Shown here in pieces: positions 54,048-64,000 of a stretch of DNA of 64,000 bases (positions within the stretch are counted from its first letter, which is position 1; each line of letters begins with the position of its first letter). Made by a program: the position numbers and the translations under genes. Below the pieces are notes generated by a model, which ran no database searches, was not told the origin of the DNA, and saw only the letters and a program-made list of their open reading frames with translations. Origin of the DNA: Oncomelania hupensis (lineage: Eukaryota > Mollusca > Gastropoda > Littorinimorpha > Pomatiopsidae); assembly GCA_036898135.1 (NCBI GenBank), contig CM072511.1:41644743-41708742 (forward strand), read 5' to 3'.

Positions 54048-54233
54048 TAGAAAATTCCGGTAGCGTTATATCATTATACTGCCGCGGTGAACTCCTAAGT
54101 TTCACCGTATTCTCATCCCAGGGTCTCGAATTCAGATTTACAGTATTAAAAAACACAAATGTTTTTTGACATCACTGTCTGAGAGCAGCCTTCTGGGAAC
54201 TTCACATTTTCCGTATCCCGTTGCTATATTAAT

Positions 54234-54239
54234 AATAAA
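54234..54239 (+). terminator. Polyadenylation signal of epimerase B
   Basis: AATAAA 187 bases after the stop codon. A second AATAAA at 54344-54349 is an alternative. Confidence 0.55.
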
Positions 54240-54349
54240 TTCCATGCATGAATCAGATTTGTCCAATAATTTTCAGCATTGTTTTAGACTATATCTCTTT
54301 CTCTAAACCTTACTGAGATAATTATAAAAAAGGCTGAACCACAAATAAA

Positions 54350-54884
54350 ATTTTTATTACTTAAGATGGGATCTAGATTTATATCGGGTGGCATTTAAAC
54401 ACCAGCGCAGCTGTTCTCATTCCACACATTTTTTCCCTCTCCAAAATCTCGAGTATTTCGTCTTAGCGATTTGTCGCAAAGTAGTCAACGTCTTCTTAGT
54501 GTTTCACATTGATTCCTGTGTCAATTTTGTACTCAATTTTTGTGATTGTCGCAAATATAGTGCGTATGTGTTTAAAAAAACTTGCTTGCAGCAAGGTGTT
54601 ACCGTTTTGATTGCGTTACTTGGACTTAGCTTCCCTCATCTGTATCTGTTATTAATTCCTTCTCGTGATTAAAATAACAAATTTCTTCTCGTGATTAAAA
54701 TAACACATTATGATATTGTCGATCCTTGTCTCTTTGTTTGTAATACCACCATCCTCTTTGATCCTCCTTCTTGTTGTTTTCACAGCCACTCGGTGATAAA
54801 CAGAAAAGCCAATCCAACATCCTTAACCTCGTCCTTATAATCACCAACCTCCTCCTTTTCCTCCACCTCATCGTCCTTATCATC

Positions 54885-54937
<53 letters not shown>

Positions 54938-55072
54938 GATCGTCGTCGTCATCATTATCATCATCACCATCATCATGATCGTCGTCGTCGTCATCATCAA
55001 TAAAAACTACATGAACAGTAAAAACGCTCGCACTGACTGACCGATCAACCGACAGCTCATGAAGAGTCGAGA

Positions 55073-55146
<74 letters not shown>

Positions 55147-55199
55147 TATATAGATGGATAGATAGATAGATGGATGGATTGATAGATAGATAGGCTATC
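54350..55199. repeat. Intergenic with (ATC)n and (GA)n microsatellites
   Basis: Holds a CAT/ATC array with CGT variants at about 54877-55001 and a GA array at 55073-55141 followed by GATA units. The 94-codon ORF at 54388 is AT-rich and unlikely to be coding. Confidence 0.8.
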
Positions 55200-55403
55200 A
55201 TGGATCCGCTAAAGGTACCCAGCTTGATTGAGGCGTCTGTGGTTTCTACGAACAACGCAAGGCGGTGGACAGTACGAGGGCGGAAGGACAAGTCAGCGGT
55301 GCTCTGTCATCCTGAAATAAGTCCCTCGGACATTCGGCGATTGGACACCCAAGCAGAGTATCGGACACTGCTGAGAATACGCAAAGACCGTTTCAAGCGT
55401 TAG
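55200..55403 (+). other. 67-codon ORF, unrecognised
   Basis: It starts ATGGATCCGC and encodes a basic peptide (RRWTVRGRKDKSAVL, SPSDIRRLDTQAEYR) ending in TAG. It is more GC-rich than its surroundings, so it may be an exon or transposon remnant. No splice partners or domain were seen. Confidence 0.25.
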
Positions 55404-55635
55404 ACCTGATTTAGATCTCTGGCACTGGGCATTGGCGGGTGGACACACGCACGTGCATAGTACTTCTTCTTGCCAAAACCAACGCTAGAGAACTTGCTAG
55501 CACCCAGGTATGATTATATATCTTATGATTTAAGGCATCTTGCCGAGAGTCACATTAATTAGAAAATGGCCGAAAGCCAATTTCACAGCAAACATGAAAG
55601 ATGGGTGTAGAAATGAACGAAGCAGAGAAAATTAG

Positions 55636-56698
55636 CAGCTGGACCCACTAGCTTGTCATCACTTCCCAAAAAGGGTAACCTTCAGGAGTGTGAAAACTAC
55701 CGCACCATCAGCCTCACCAGCCATCCCCGGAAAAATCCTCCTGAAAATAATACTCAACAAGTTGAAACCCCAAGCTGGACAAATCATAGCTGAAGAGCAA
55801 GCAGGATTCAGGGCAAGGAGAAGTACCACTGAACAGATTTTCAACCTCAGAATAATCTGCGAGAAATACCTAGTACCTACGGCACCAAAAACATCTATAT
55901 GTGTTTGTAGACTTCAAGAAAGCATTTGACCGAGTCTAGCATGCAGTTCTGTGAGCAACCATGAGAGTGTACCATATCAGCCCTAAAATTATTGGAGTCA
56001 TCAAAAGGCTGTATGACAAGGCTCCACACAGCTCCATAGGGAACTGGTTCAAAACAACAATGCGTCAAGGATGCCTACTCTCTCCAACACTCTTCAACAT
56101 CTTCCTAGAGCGCATCATGTCAGACACTCTTGCAGATCACGAAGATACAGTCAGCTTAAGGGATAGAGCAATCTCCCACCTCCGTTTTTCGGATGACATT
56201 GATGGATTTGCTGGAGAGGAAGTCTGCTGCGCTCCCCTGTCATTTCCATCTTCTTATACGCATGCGAAACTTGGACCCTCGCAGGAGACCTACAACGAAG
56301 AATACAAAGCATGGAGGTGAGGTGCTACAGAAGACTTCTGGACATTTTCTATATCCAGCACATCACCAACGACGAAGTCCGACAGACCATCACACAAGCC
56401 ATTGGACAACACGATGACATGCTCACAGTGGTGAACAAACGAAATCTCCGATGGTATGGCCACGTCACCGGATTATCAAGCCTTGCAAAGACCATCCTGC
56501 AAGGCACGGTGCCAAGAGGCAGAAGAAGCGGGAGACAGAAAAAGAGGTGGAAGGAAAACATTCAAAAATTTACTGTCTTGACTCTGAGCGAAGCCTTGAG
56601 GGCTGCTGAGGACAGAGAAAGATGGAGTACGCTGGTTAAACGATCATCTGTGGTGCCCAAACGACTTTCGAGCTACGGGATAGGATAGGATAGGAAGC
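55636..56698 (+). mobile_element. RTE-like LINE, RT fragment with internal deletion
   Basis: Encodes VITSQKG-type start, NKLKPQAGQIIAEEQAGFRA, LRIICEKY, MRQGCLLSPTLFNIFLERIM (RT motif B, better kept than at 45000) and ISHLRFSDDIDGFAGEE. It then jumps directly to CHFHLLI-type sequence of the later SIFLYACETW region, so roughly 300 bp are missing near 56219. It ends with the RWYGHVTGLSSLAKTILQGT tail and a GGATAGGATAGG tail at 56680-56698. Several frameshifts. Confidence 0.85.
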
Positions 56699-56879
56699 AC
56701 AAAAGGACTGTAAACGTACAGTGCAACAAAACAATGCAGGGATATCAACATCAACGGTTAGACAGGCAGTACAATACCCCCCTCTCCCTTCCCCTCATCG
56801 CCTCACACACACACATACCACAAAGCTGGATTGAGTCCAATGTGTAACCACATAACGTAAGGTAACCAAATCCACGCAC

Positions 56880-56945
56880 ACCCACACACACACACACACA
56901 CACACACCCACACACACACACACAAACACACACACCCACACACAC
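56880..56945. repeat. (CA)n microsatellite
   Basis: CA array with CCCACA interruptions. Confidence 0.9.
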
Positions 56946-57051
56946 TTTCCTCCACCCGCTTTAAAAGCTAGAAAATAGGAAAAATAAGAGGTTTATGAAA
57001 GAGACATATAGAAAGACGTTATAAAAAGCTATATTACTGCAATCTTATGAT

Positions 57052-57420
57052 GTGGGGTGGCGCAGTGGATAAGTCGCCGGTTTCCTATGCCGAAGGTCGC
57101 GGGTTCGTTTCCCGCAAGGGGCAAACGTATGTGACTTAGGTACGAGACTATTGAGGTCACCGAGGGTTTTCTCCGGGCCTTCCGGTTTCCTCCCTCCCTT
57201 CAATAATGGTACAGGATGAAGTCAATATAAAAATTTCAAAAATAAAAAAATCAATTTTCTTCCGTCTTCTAATAGCGATCTCCCTGCCTTTACACCACCT
57301 GTTTGCGTGATGTATGTGTATTTGGTGTGTGTGAGGGTAAATGAGACAGGTGAGCGTGTATGTTGGTATAGATCGCCGCGCTTTGAGCCTTGGGGAAAGG
57401 CGCGTACATAGCATCCTGTA
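57052..57420 (+). repeat. tRNA-derived SINE with central core, copy 2
   Basis: Same family as 21768-22125: GTGGCGCAGTGGATAAGTCG head, a mutated B box (GGTTCGTTTCC), the GAGGGTTTTCTCCGGGCCTT core and the GCCGCGCTTTGAGCCTTG end. It then runs into an ATT/GAT tail. Confidence 0.8.
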
Positions 57421-57431
57421 TTATTATTATT

Positions 57432-57513
<82 letters not shown>
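57421..57513. repeat. (ATT)n-(GAT)n microsatellite, SINE tail
   Basis: A short ATT block continues into about 26 GAT units directly after the SINE body. Confidence 0.95.
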
Positions 57514-57514
<1 letters not shown>

Positions 57515-58345
57515 AACTTATGTTAAAGTTCTTGCCAAGAGTCACGGTCATCATTTCTAGCTAAACGTCTAAGAAGAGTGAATATAGCAGAATGAGACGA
57601 TTGAGATTTTGATATCTGTAACTATACAGATGACGTTGGGAAATTAGCCAGCGACAAGTGCAATAAGCCTTTTTCAGTGATGCACTGCGCAAAAATGCAT
57701 CATTGTAACAACAATGTATGGTTATCAAAATGATAGGTTTACAGTCCTAAGTGCTAAGGTTAGTAAGTACAACACGTCATTTTTCAAGAAAAACGCAGGA
57801 CAGTCTAATCTACGTGGTTATTACTCAGACAAACAAAGACCTAAATACAATGTATAAAAAAGACGTGATTGTCCTCCATCTATTCCAACGCTCCAGTAAC
57901 GGTCATTGCGAGCAGAAGTAGCGAAGAGGAACCATGCCCGGAAGTGGAACCGGAAAGGACATGGGAATTGCCCTGGCTTCGCCGGGAGAGTAATTTCCCT
58001 TCATGGTCACCATTTTGTCGTGTGAAATGCGCTAAATGAATTCCACAGGGCCGATGAATAATTGAACATCACTATGAGGGCCGTTCAGCCGTTCAAAACA
58101 GAATCCTACCTTGTCCTATCCTGTTGTTGTTCTGTCTTTACAATTGTCGACAGTCCAGCTACTGCTACAACTAGTATGCCTTCTTCCAACCCCAGCAATT
58201 TTAGAACTACGCCGTTCAATGCTAACAGCAACACTGATCAAACGAACCTTACATGTAAATGTTATCCTTTAATCTACACGCAACCTTCTAACTACACCTA
58301 TCACAGACACGCATAGATACACATAGAAACACTGGCACACAAAAC

Positions 58346-58346
<1 letters not shown>
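57514..58346. other. Intergenic, no gene seen
   Basis: Non-coding. An 84-codon Ser/Thr-rich ORF at 58062 has no recognisable features. Confidence 0.5.

Positions 58347-58420
<74 letters not shown>
58347..58420. repeat. (AAT)n microsatellite, LINE tail
   Basis: Perfect AAT array forming the 3' tail of the minus-strand LINE that follows. Confidence 0.95.
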
Positions 58421-61255
58421 GGGTATTTCTATAGCGCTTTTTCCTAATGACATCAATTCAAAGGGCAGTTCTCACGCATTTATACTTAACATCGAAACAC
58501 ATACGAAAAGAAGTGAAACAAAAACGAGACACTAATAAATTATGCAAAAACATAATACAAACATGAAAAAGAATATTTACAAATAAACTATAAAAGACGA
58601 GGGAGGGAGGGAGGGGGAGAGCAGCTAAGGAGTGAGGGGGTGAGACAGTGGTGATCTGAATCAGAAAAGAAGGAATTATGATCGTGATGGGAGGCGAGAT
58701 CAAACATTTTCAAGGAATAGATGAGTTGAAAGTGGCTATGTTTGGGGAGCTGCGAAGAGAGAGAGAGGAAGAGAGTTCCAAGTCGAAGGACCAAGCACTG
58801 AGAAAGGTCGACAGCATGCAGAGGAGAGTTTGTAGCGGGGTACTTGTAGCATGAGGGTGTCAGAGGAAGAACGAAGATTTCTGTATGGCTTGTGGAAGTG
58901 AATGTTATGGGTGAGGTAGGAAGGGGCAAATCCATAGACGCATTTGTAACACAAAGTATAGATTTTATAGGTAATCCTCTGAGATACAGGAAACCAGTGG
59001 AGAGAATGTATGAGGGGTGTGATATTATCAGATTTTTTTCATTTTGAGAACCAGACGAACAGATGACTTCTGACCACGTTGGAGCAGATGAACTGAAGAG
59101 GAAGGGAGTCCAACCAGAAGAGAGTTACAGTAGTCTAAGGACTAGAGAGGAAATGAGTTTGGCTGTAGCGTCAGTGGTCAGATGCTTGCGAACAAGGTAT
59201 ATTCTACGGAGCTAAAAGTTGCATGTTTGACATGTTTTACGGATGAATTCTGACATGGAGAGGGTTTTGTCAAGGGCGACGCCAAGGTTTTTAACAGAAT
59301 ATGAAATATGAATAATGGTTTGGCCAAGAGTGACAGTGTCTACAGGGGAAGAAGACAGGTAGGAAGACAGGTACCCGTGAGCATAACTTCTGTTTTGTTA
59401 GCATTGAGTCGGAGCTTGTTGGCAGTCATCCAGTTAGAAATGTTTTCAAAGCAATCAGATGTTTTGGTCAGAATAGACGGAATGTTTTGAGGAGTGTAAC
59501 TGTTTTTGAGCTGTGTATCGTCTGCATAGAAATGGTGGAACGTGTCATGGCTTTGGATGATCTAAGATAGAGGAGATGTATAAAAGGTGAATAGATCAGG
59601 GCCTAGAACTGACCCCTGAGGAACACCGAAGACAGGTCTGGAAGGTTCAGAAAGGTAGTTGTCGATACAGACAGATTGGAAACGACCAGAAAGGTAAGAA
59701 TGGAACCAGCTTAGGGCACAGTCCTTTATTCTAAAAGAATTCTCAAGGCGCTGAAGGAGGATGGAGTAATCGATAGTGTCAAAAGCGGCTGAGAGATCAA
59801 GAAGGGTCAACAAAAAGATTTTACCAGTCAGTGGCAGAGAGAAGGTCGTTCACGATGTGAAGAAGAGCTGATTCAGTAGAGTAGTCAGGACGGTAAGCAG
59901 ACTGGAATGGACAGAACAAGTTGTTGGATGAGAGATGATGGTTGAGCTGTTTGAGGACAACCTTCTCCAGGAGTTTGGATATGAAAGGGAGATCAGAAAC
60001 AGGGCGTTAGTTCTTCAAATCTGTTAGATCAAGGTTTGATTTCTTTAGTAGTGGCCGCACTATGGCAGGCTTGAAAAAGGAGGGAACGGAACCAGATTGC
60101 AAGGAGAGTTGATTATGTTGTTGATGGCTGAGAGGAGGTTAGTGATACAATCTTTAAAATGTAGGGATGAATCACGCTCGCATGTCGTAAACGACACGGT
60201 GCTATGAATTTTAGCCACTTCAGTTTCTGAGACAGTATTAAAGAGGAAGAGTGGCGTGCGGGGGGGTGAAAGGCGGATCAAGAGGACATGGTTGACAAGG
60301 CGTGTCATCAAGAGATTTGCGAATAGCTTCAAATGTTGAGGTTAAGAAGTTTGAAAAAGGTGGAGGTAGTTCAGAAAGTTCAATTTTTGTTGGAAGATGA
60401 GAAGTGTTGGTGTTCCCTAGAAGGTCATTCATAGTAGAAAATAGTTCTTTGGAAGAAGTATAGTTCTCAATCTTTGAGTGGTAGTAAAGTATTTTAGCTG
60501 CAGAGATGGTTTTTCGGACGTCACACTTGCGCTTCTGATAGGTCTGTTTGTGAACTGTAAGTTTGGAAGATCGTCACATGCGCTCGGCTCAACGCCACTC
60601 ATGTTTGGCCTTGCTGATCTCGGGAGAGAACCATGGTGCAGATGGACGGTTAGAGATCAGGCGGGAGGAAGAAGGATCATGTTTGTTAAGGAGATGGCTG
60701 AGAGTAGTATGGAAAAACAGAAGCAGGTTCAAAGTCAGGAGGAGCAGAAGAAAGTAAGTGGACAGCTTCAGAAGAGAAGGTTTTTGTGTCAATGTGTTTT
60801 TCAGGTTGCGGCGGGTGATTGTGCGTTTTTTCTTTTGAGGAGGAGAGAGACAGAGAGAGAGCATAGGACAGTGTAGTGGTCAGACTCAAGATCTTGTGAT
60901 ACAATGACATGAGAGAGAGAGTGTTATCGGACTGTCTAGCGATTGCACAATCGATGATGTGTTCAGAGCGAGGGTATGTAGGTTCAGAAATCTGAAATCT
61001 GATGAATAAAAATTGATGCAACAACAAAAAGGTTCAGAAACAAATTGTGTAAGGTTATGGATATGGAGGTTGTGACAGATGCGTTTAGTTTCCCAGTGTT
61101 CAGGTTGATCAAAATGAATGTTGAGGTTGCAGAGAATGATGAGTTTGCCAGGTTTCGAGGAGTAAAGGTCTAGAAAAGATTCAACGTCTTCGTGAACGAT
61201 AACAGGTCTGAGTTGGTTTTTGGGCCTGTGAGAGGGATATAAAGACACGTTCCCA
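58421..61255 (-). mobile_element. L2/CR1-type LINE, endonuclease to 3' end
   Basis: On the minus strand, a degraded APE-type endonuclease comes first (GKLIILCNLNIHFDQPEHW, with the usual GDLN changed to CNLN). A linker follows, then an RT with [20 protein letters not shown] (motif A) and [15 protein letters not shown] (motif B). The C-terminal region has GFAPSYLTHNIHF and VLGPSTWNSLPLSL. The 3' end is GGAAAAAGCGCTATAGAAAT followed by ACCC and the ATT-type tail. Many frameshifts and stops. It is a longer sister of the copy at 33241-34935. Confidence 0.85.
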
Positions 61256-61412
61256 ATACACTACACTTTAAAAAAAAAAAGTGTGTGTGTGTGTTTGTGT
61301 GTTTGTTTGTTTATGGTGTTTAGGCGGGAGGGTGTGTATCGCTAAGGATTAAAATGTTGGATGCGTAAGTTTGTTTTTATGTTATGTCATGTCACCCCTC
61401 ATCTTTTGTAAC

Positions 61413-61912
61413 ACAGGTCCAAAAGTTCAGGTGTGATCCACTATTTCTTCATTGAACGGTGCTTGCCAAGGATCTCAGTGGCGGCATTTGTCACAGTTGA
61501 ATAGAGGGTGGTGGTCATGGTGTTGACATGTACTTCACCAGCTCCCAAAATGAGCAGTGGTGCAAAATTCCCTCCAATTGTGGTTTGGATAATTCTTCCA
61601 CCTCAGGGTCTTGCGGTTTGTCCACGACGAACTTCAGTCTGGTGCACTTTGCTGTGTTTATTGTCTTCAAGTGGAGCCGTAAACTTCCGATGTCTGCTCC
61701 TGGAAAAGTGCGTGTCCTGAAAATGTTGGCGCTTGATCTGAAGCGCTTCTTGATCATGATGTAGTCAATCTGGTTGTGATGCTCCCCGCCGAGACTGTGC
61801 CAGGTCCATCGTCTGGATTTTTGTGTGGAGACTAAGCGTGTCTGCCAGTATTATATTGTTGTATCTGGCAAACTCCAGGAGTCTTTGACCTCTGTCAGTT
61901 GTCTCGTATTGA
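61413..61912 (-). mobile_element. RTE-like LINE, endonuclease-end fragment
   Basis: The minus strand encodes [40 protein letters not shown] and RTRTFPGADIGS, the C-terminal half of an APE endonuclease, then a linker (ATEILGKH-type). The SDHDLV block after GADIGS is missing. This is the 5' coding part absent from the other RTE-like copies. It ends at the TATG/TA array. Confidence 0.75.
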
Positions 61913-62165
<253 letters not shown>

Positions 62166-62278
62166 CATTTTTAAAACGACAACATGTTATACACTCAATT
62201 TGAATTGCCAAATTTTCGGTTTTCAATAACCTATATATACATGTATATAGGCTTATAGTTGAGAAAAGAGAGGGAGAG

Positions 62279-62472
62279 GCACGGTGCAAGGAGGTAGAAG
62301 AAGAGGGAGACAGAAAAAGAGGTGGGAGGACAACATTCGAGAATGGACTGGCTTGACATTGAGCGAAGCCATCAGGGTTGCTGAGGACAGAGAGAGATGG
62401 AGTATGCTGATTAAACGATCATCTGTGGTGCCCCAACGATCTCATAGTTACGGGATATGATAGGATAGGATG
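62279..62472 (+). mobile_element. RTE-like LINE, 3'-end fragment
   Basis: Carries the [19 protein letters not shown] and [12 protein letters not shown] tail and the RSSVV block, then a GGATATGATAGGATAGGAT tail. Confidence 0.8.
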
Positions 62473-62583
62473 GAGGGAGGGAGAAGCAGAAGTAGAAGAG
62501 AGTATACACAACACCACACAGGTCTTTCTCTCTTTCACTCTCTTCTCCTTGTGCTTATCTCTCCCTCTCTTTTCTCAATTACC

Positions 62584-62690
62584 ACAGCAGAAGAAGAAGA
62601 AGAAGAAGAAAAAGAAAGAAGAAGAAAAAGAAGAAGAAGAAGAAGAAGGGAGAGAGAGAGAGAGAGCGAGAGAGAAAGAGAAACATTTTT
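62584..62690. repeat. (GAA)n-(GA)n purine tract
   Basis: GAA array with interruptions, then GA units. It reads as a Lys/Arg/Glu frame that is not a gene. Confidence 0.9.
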
Positions 62691-62937
62691 TTTAAAACTT
62701 TCTTTTTATTAGGGATAAAGAATTTAGACTAATGATACTGTACAGTCTAATCTTCCAATCTGCCCCCTAACAAATTAACGTATTAAAGAACCTTTAACTT
62801 TAACTTGGAAATAATAAAACTCACACACACACATGCACTCACACACACGCACACACAATCACACCAACATCTTCATCATTATCATTAAACAATTTTAGGC
62901 AACCGCCCCCTTCACCCATTCCCCATACCTGTCAATC

Positions 62938-62938
62938 T

Positions 62939-63010
<72 letters not shown>
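62938..63010. repeat. (ATA)n microsatellite
   Basis: Perfect AAT-type array followed by AACAAT variants. Confidence 0.95.
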
Positions 63011-63012
<2 letters not shown>

Positions 63013-63132
63013 TAACAATTATTTTCATTGTTATTGTTATTATCATAAGAATAACACTAAAAATTATAACAATTATTGTCATCATTATTATCACCTCTAT
63101 CACTATCACCACCATTACCATTACCACCACCA

Positions 63133-63136
63133 CCAC

Positions 63137-63220
<84 letters not shown>

Positions 63221-63274
63221 AAGAATTACAATAATAACAATACAAATAACAACATTACTACTACTACTACTACA

Positions 63275-63326
<52 letters not shown>

Positions 63327-63372
63327 AGAAGAAGAAGAAGAAGAAAAAGTAGAAGAAGAAGATTAAATAAAT
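63133..63372. repeat. (ATT)n, (ACT)n and (GAA)n microsatellite cluster
   Basis: ATT array to about 63219, ACT array at about 63256-63326, then GAA units to 63360. A run of simple trinucleotide arrays with no coding content. Confidence 0.95.
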
Positions 63373-63424
63373 AATTAAATAAATAAATAATTACATGAAT
63401 GACGGTGTTTTCATATATGTTACT

Positions 63425-64000
63425 ATACATCACTTTTATAATTAATTTCTCAGATGCCTACATATTTTACATTTGAAAAAAAAACCAATGTGTCGCAATG
63501 TTTACACTCCAGAGGAACAGAGTTCCATACACTACCTCCATTAAATGATAATCTAATTTGTATAAATCAATGCGAGGGAGGGGTAGTTTTTGATAATAAA
63601 GTCTATGCCCATCAACTGGCTTAGTAAAAATGTATCAAGAGATATGCAGGTGTTTCTCCGTGTGTGATTTTGAACATAAGGATAACTGTATTAAATATAC
63701 ATTGTTTTTGGAGTTCTTTATATTTCTCATTAGTTGTAACATCTGTATTTATATTATAAGATTTATAAAGTATCTTGATTGTTCTCTTATGAAGACTATT
63801 TAGATGTTTAATTTGAAAGTCACTGGCATTACACTAAATTATCGACGCATAATTAAAATGACACATACAGTGGGCATAGAAAATAGATTTTAATGCATCA
63901 ATCGTAACAAAATGTCTAAGTTTATTTAGAAGGAAAAGGTTTTGAGAATTTTTGTTACAGATATAGTTAATGTGTGACCGCCAGCGCAAAATAATCATCG
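63425..64000 (-). mobile_element. Third LINE, C-terminal part, cut by the window edge
   Basis: The minus strand from the edge reads RSHINYICNKNSQNLFLLNK, FVTIDALKSIFYAHCM, HFNYASII, then after a stop FQIKHLNSLHKRTIKIL and KYKELQKQCIFNTVILMFKI. This is the typical region after the RT domain of CR1/Jockey-type polymerases. It differs in sequence from the two LINE families above. It has stops and is therefore dead here; the RT itself would lie beyond base 64000. Confidence 0.7.

Noticed and set aside
54388..54672. 94-codon ORF after epimerase B
   Set aside because: No homology, AT-rich composition and position after the polyadenylation signal. It reads as 3' flank.
60478..60876. 132-codon plus-strand ORF
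   Set aside because: Antisense to the L2/CR1-type LINE, whose minus strand carries the recognisable domains.
62912..63433. 173-codon Ile/Ser-rich ORF resembling a membrane protein
   Set aside because: Produced by ATT, ACT and GAA arrays.

Overview
The window is nuclear DNA of an animal. I infer a lophotrochozoan, most likely a mollusc. The reasons are spliced genes with GT-AG introns, AT-rich intergenic DNA full of microsatellites, a block of the metazoan telomere hexamer, and a dense mix of non-LTR, LTR, SINE and cut-and-paste elements. The species cannot be fixed from the sequence alone. There are no prokaryotic features and no CRISPR array.

Three host genes can be supported. Two are complete ten-exon paralogues of glucose-6-phosphate 1-epimerase (YeaD/Ymr099c-type hexose-6-phosphate mutarotase). 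They lie head to head: one on the minus strand (43152 down to 25930, 296 aa) and one on the plus strand (48813 to 54047, 285 aa). All nine introns fall at matching places and phases. The minus copy is about 17 kb because its introns are full of transposons; the plus copy is 5.2 kb. The third gene, at 18366-20685 on the plus strand, has two exons and encodes a 608-aa serine-rich, basic, probably disordered protein that I do not recognise.

Layout: 1-3945 is the 3' part of a Ty3/Gypsy element whose integrase lies upstream of RNase H, with the reverse transcriptase core deleted, followed by a probable long LTR. 4-17 kb is repeat-rich and gene-free: SINEs, a THAP-bearing cut-and-paste element at 6431-7820, an interstitial telomere block near 12.1 kb, and two copies of an unclassified element of about 600 bp. 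18-21 kb holds the unknown gene. 22-43 kb is the minus-strand epimerase gene and its 3' flank, with intronic LINEs, LTR-like units, an AGGTCA-rich repeat and a hAT-like element. 43-48.8 kb is the region between the two epimerase starts; it holds a non-LTR element split by a second THAP-bearing transposon. 48.8-54 kb is the plus-strand epimerase gene. 54-64 kb is again repeat DNA with several LINE remnants, the last one running off the right edge.

The two epimerase copies would act at the same cytosolic step, interconverting alpha- and beta-glucose 6-phosphate. The other coding remnants belong to transposons and do not form a pathway. The best leads are the epimerase pair, the integrase-first Gypsy element, the THAP transposons with 7-bp target duplications, a 5S-rRNA-derived SINE, and the insertion histories that can be read from nested elements.
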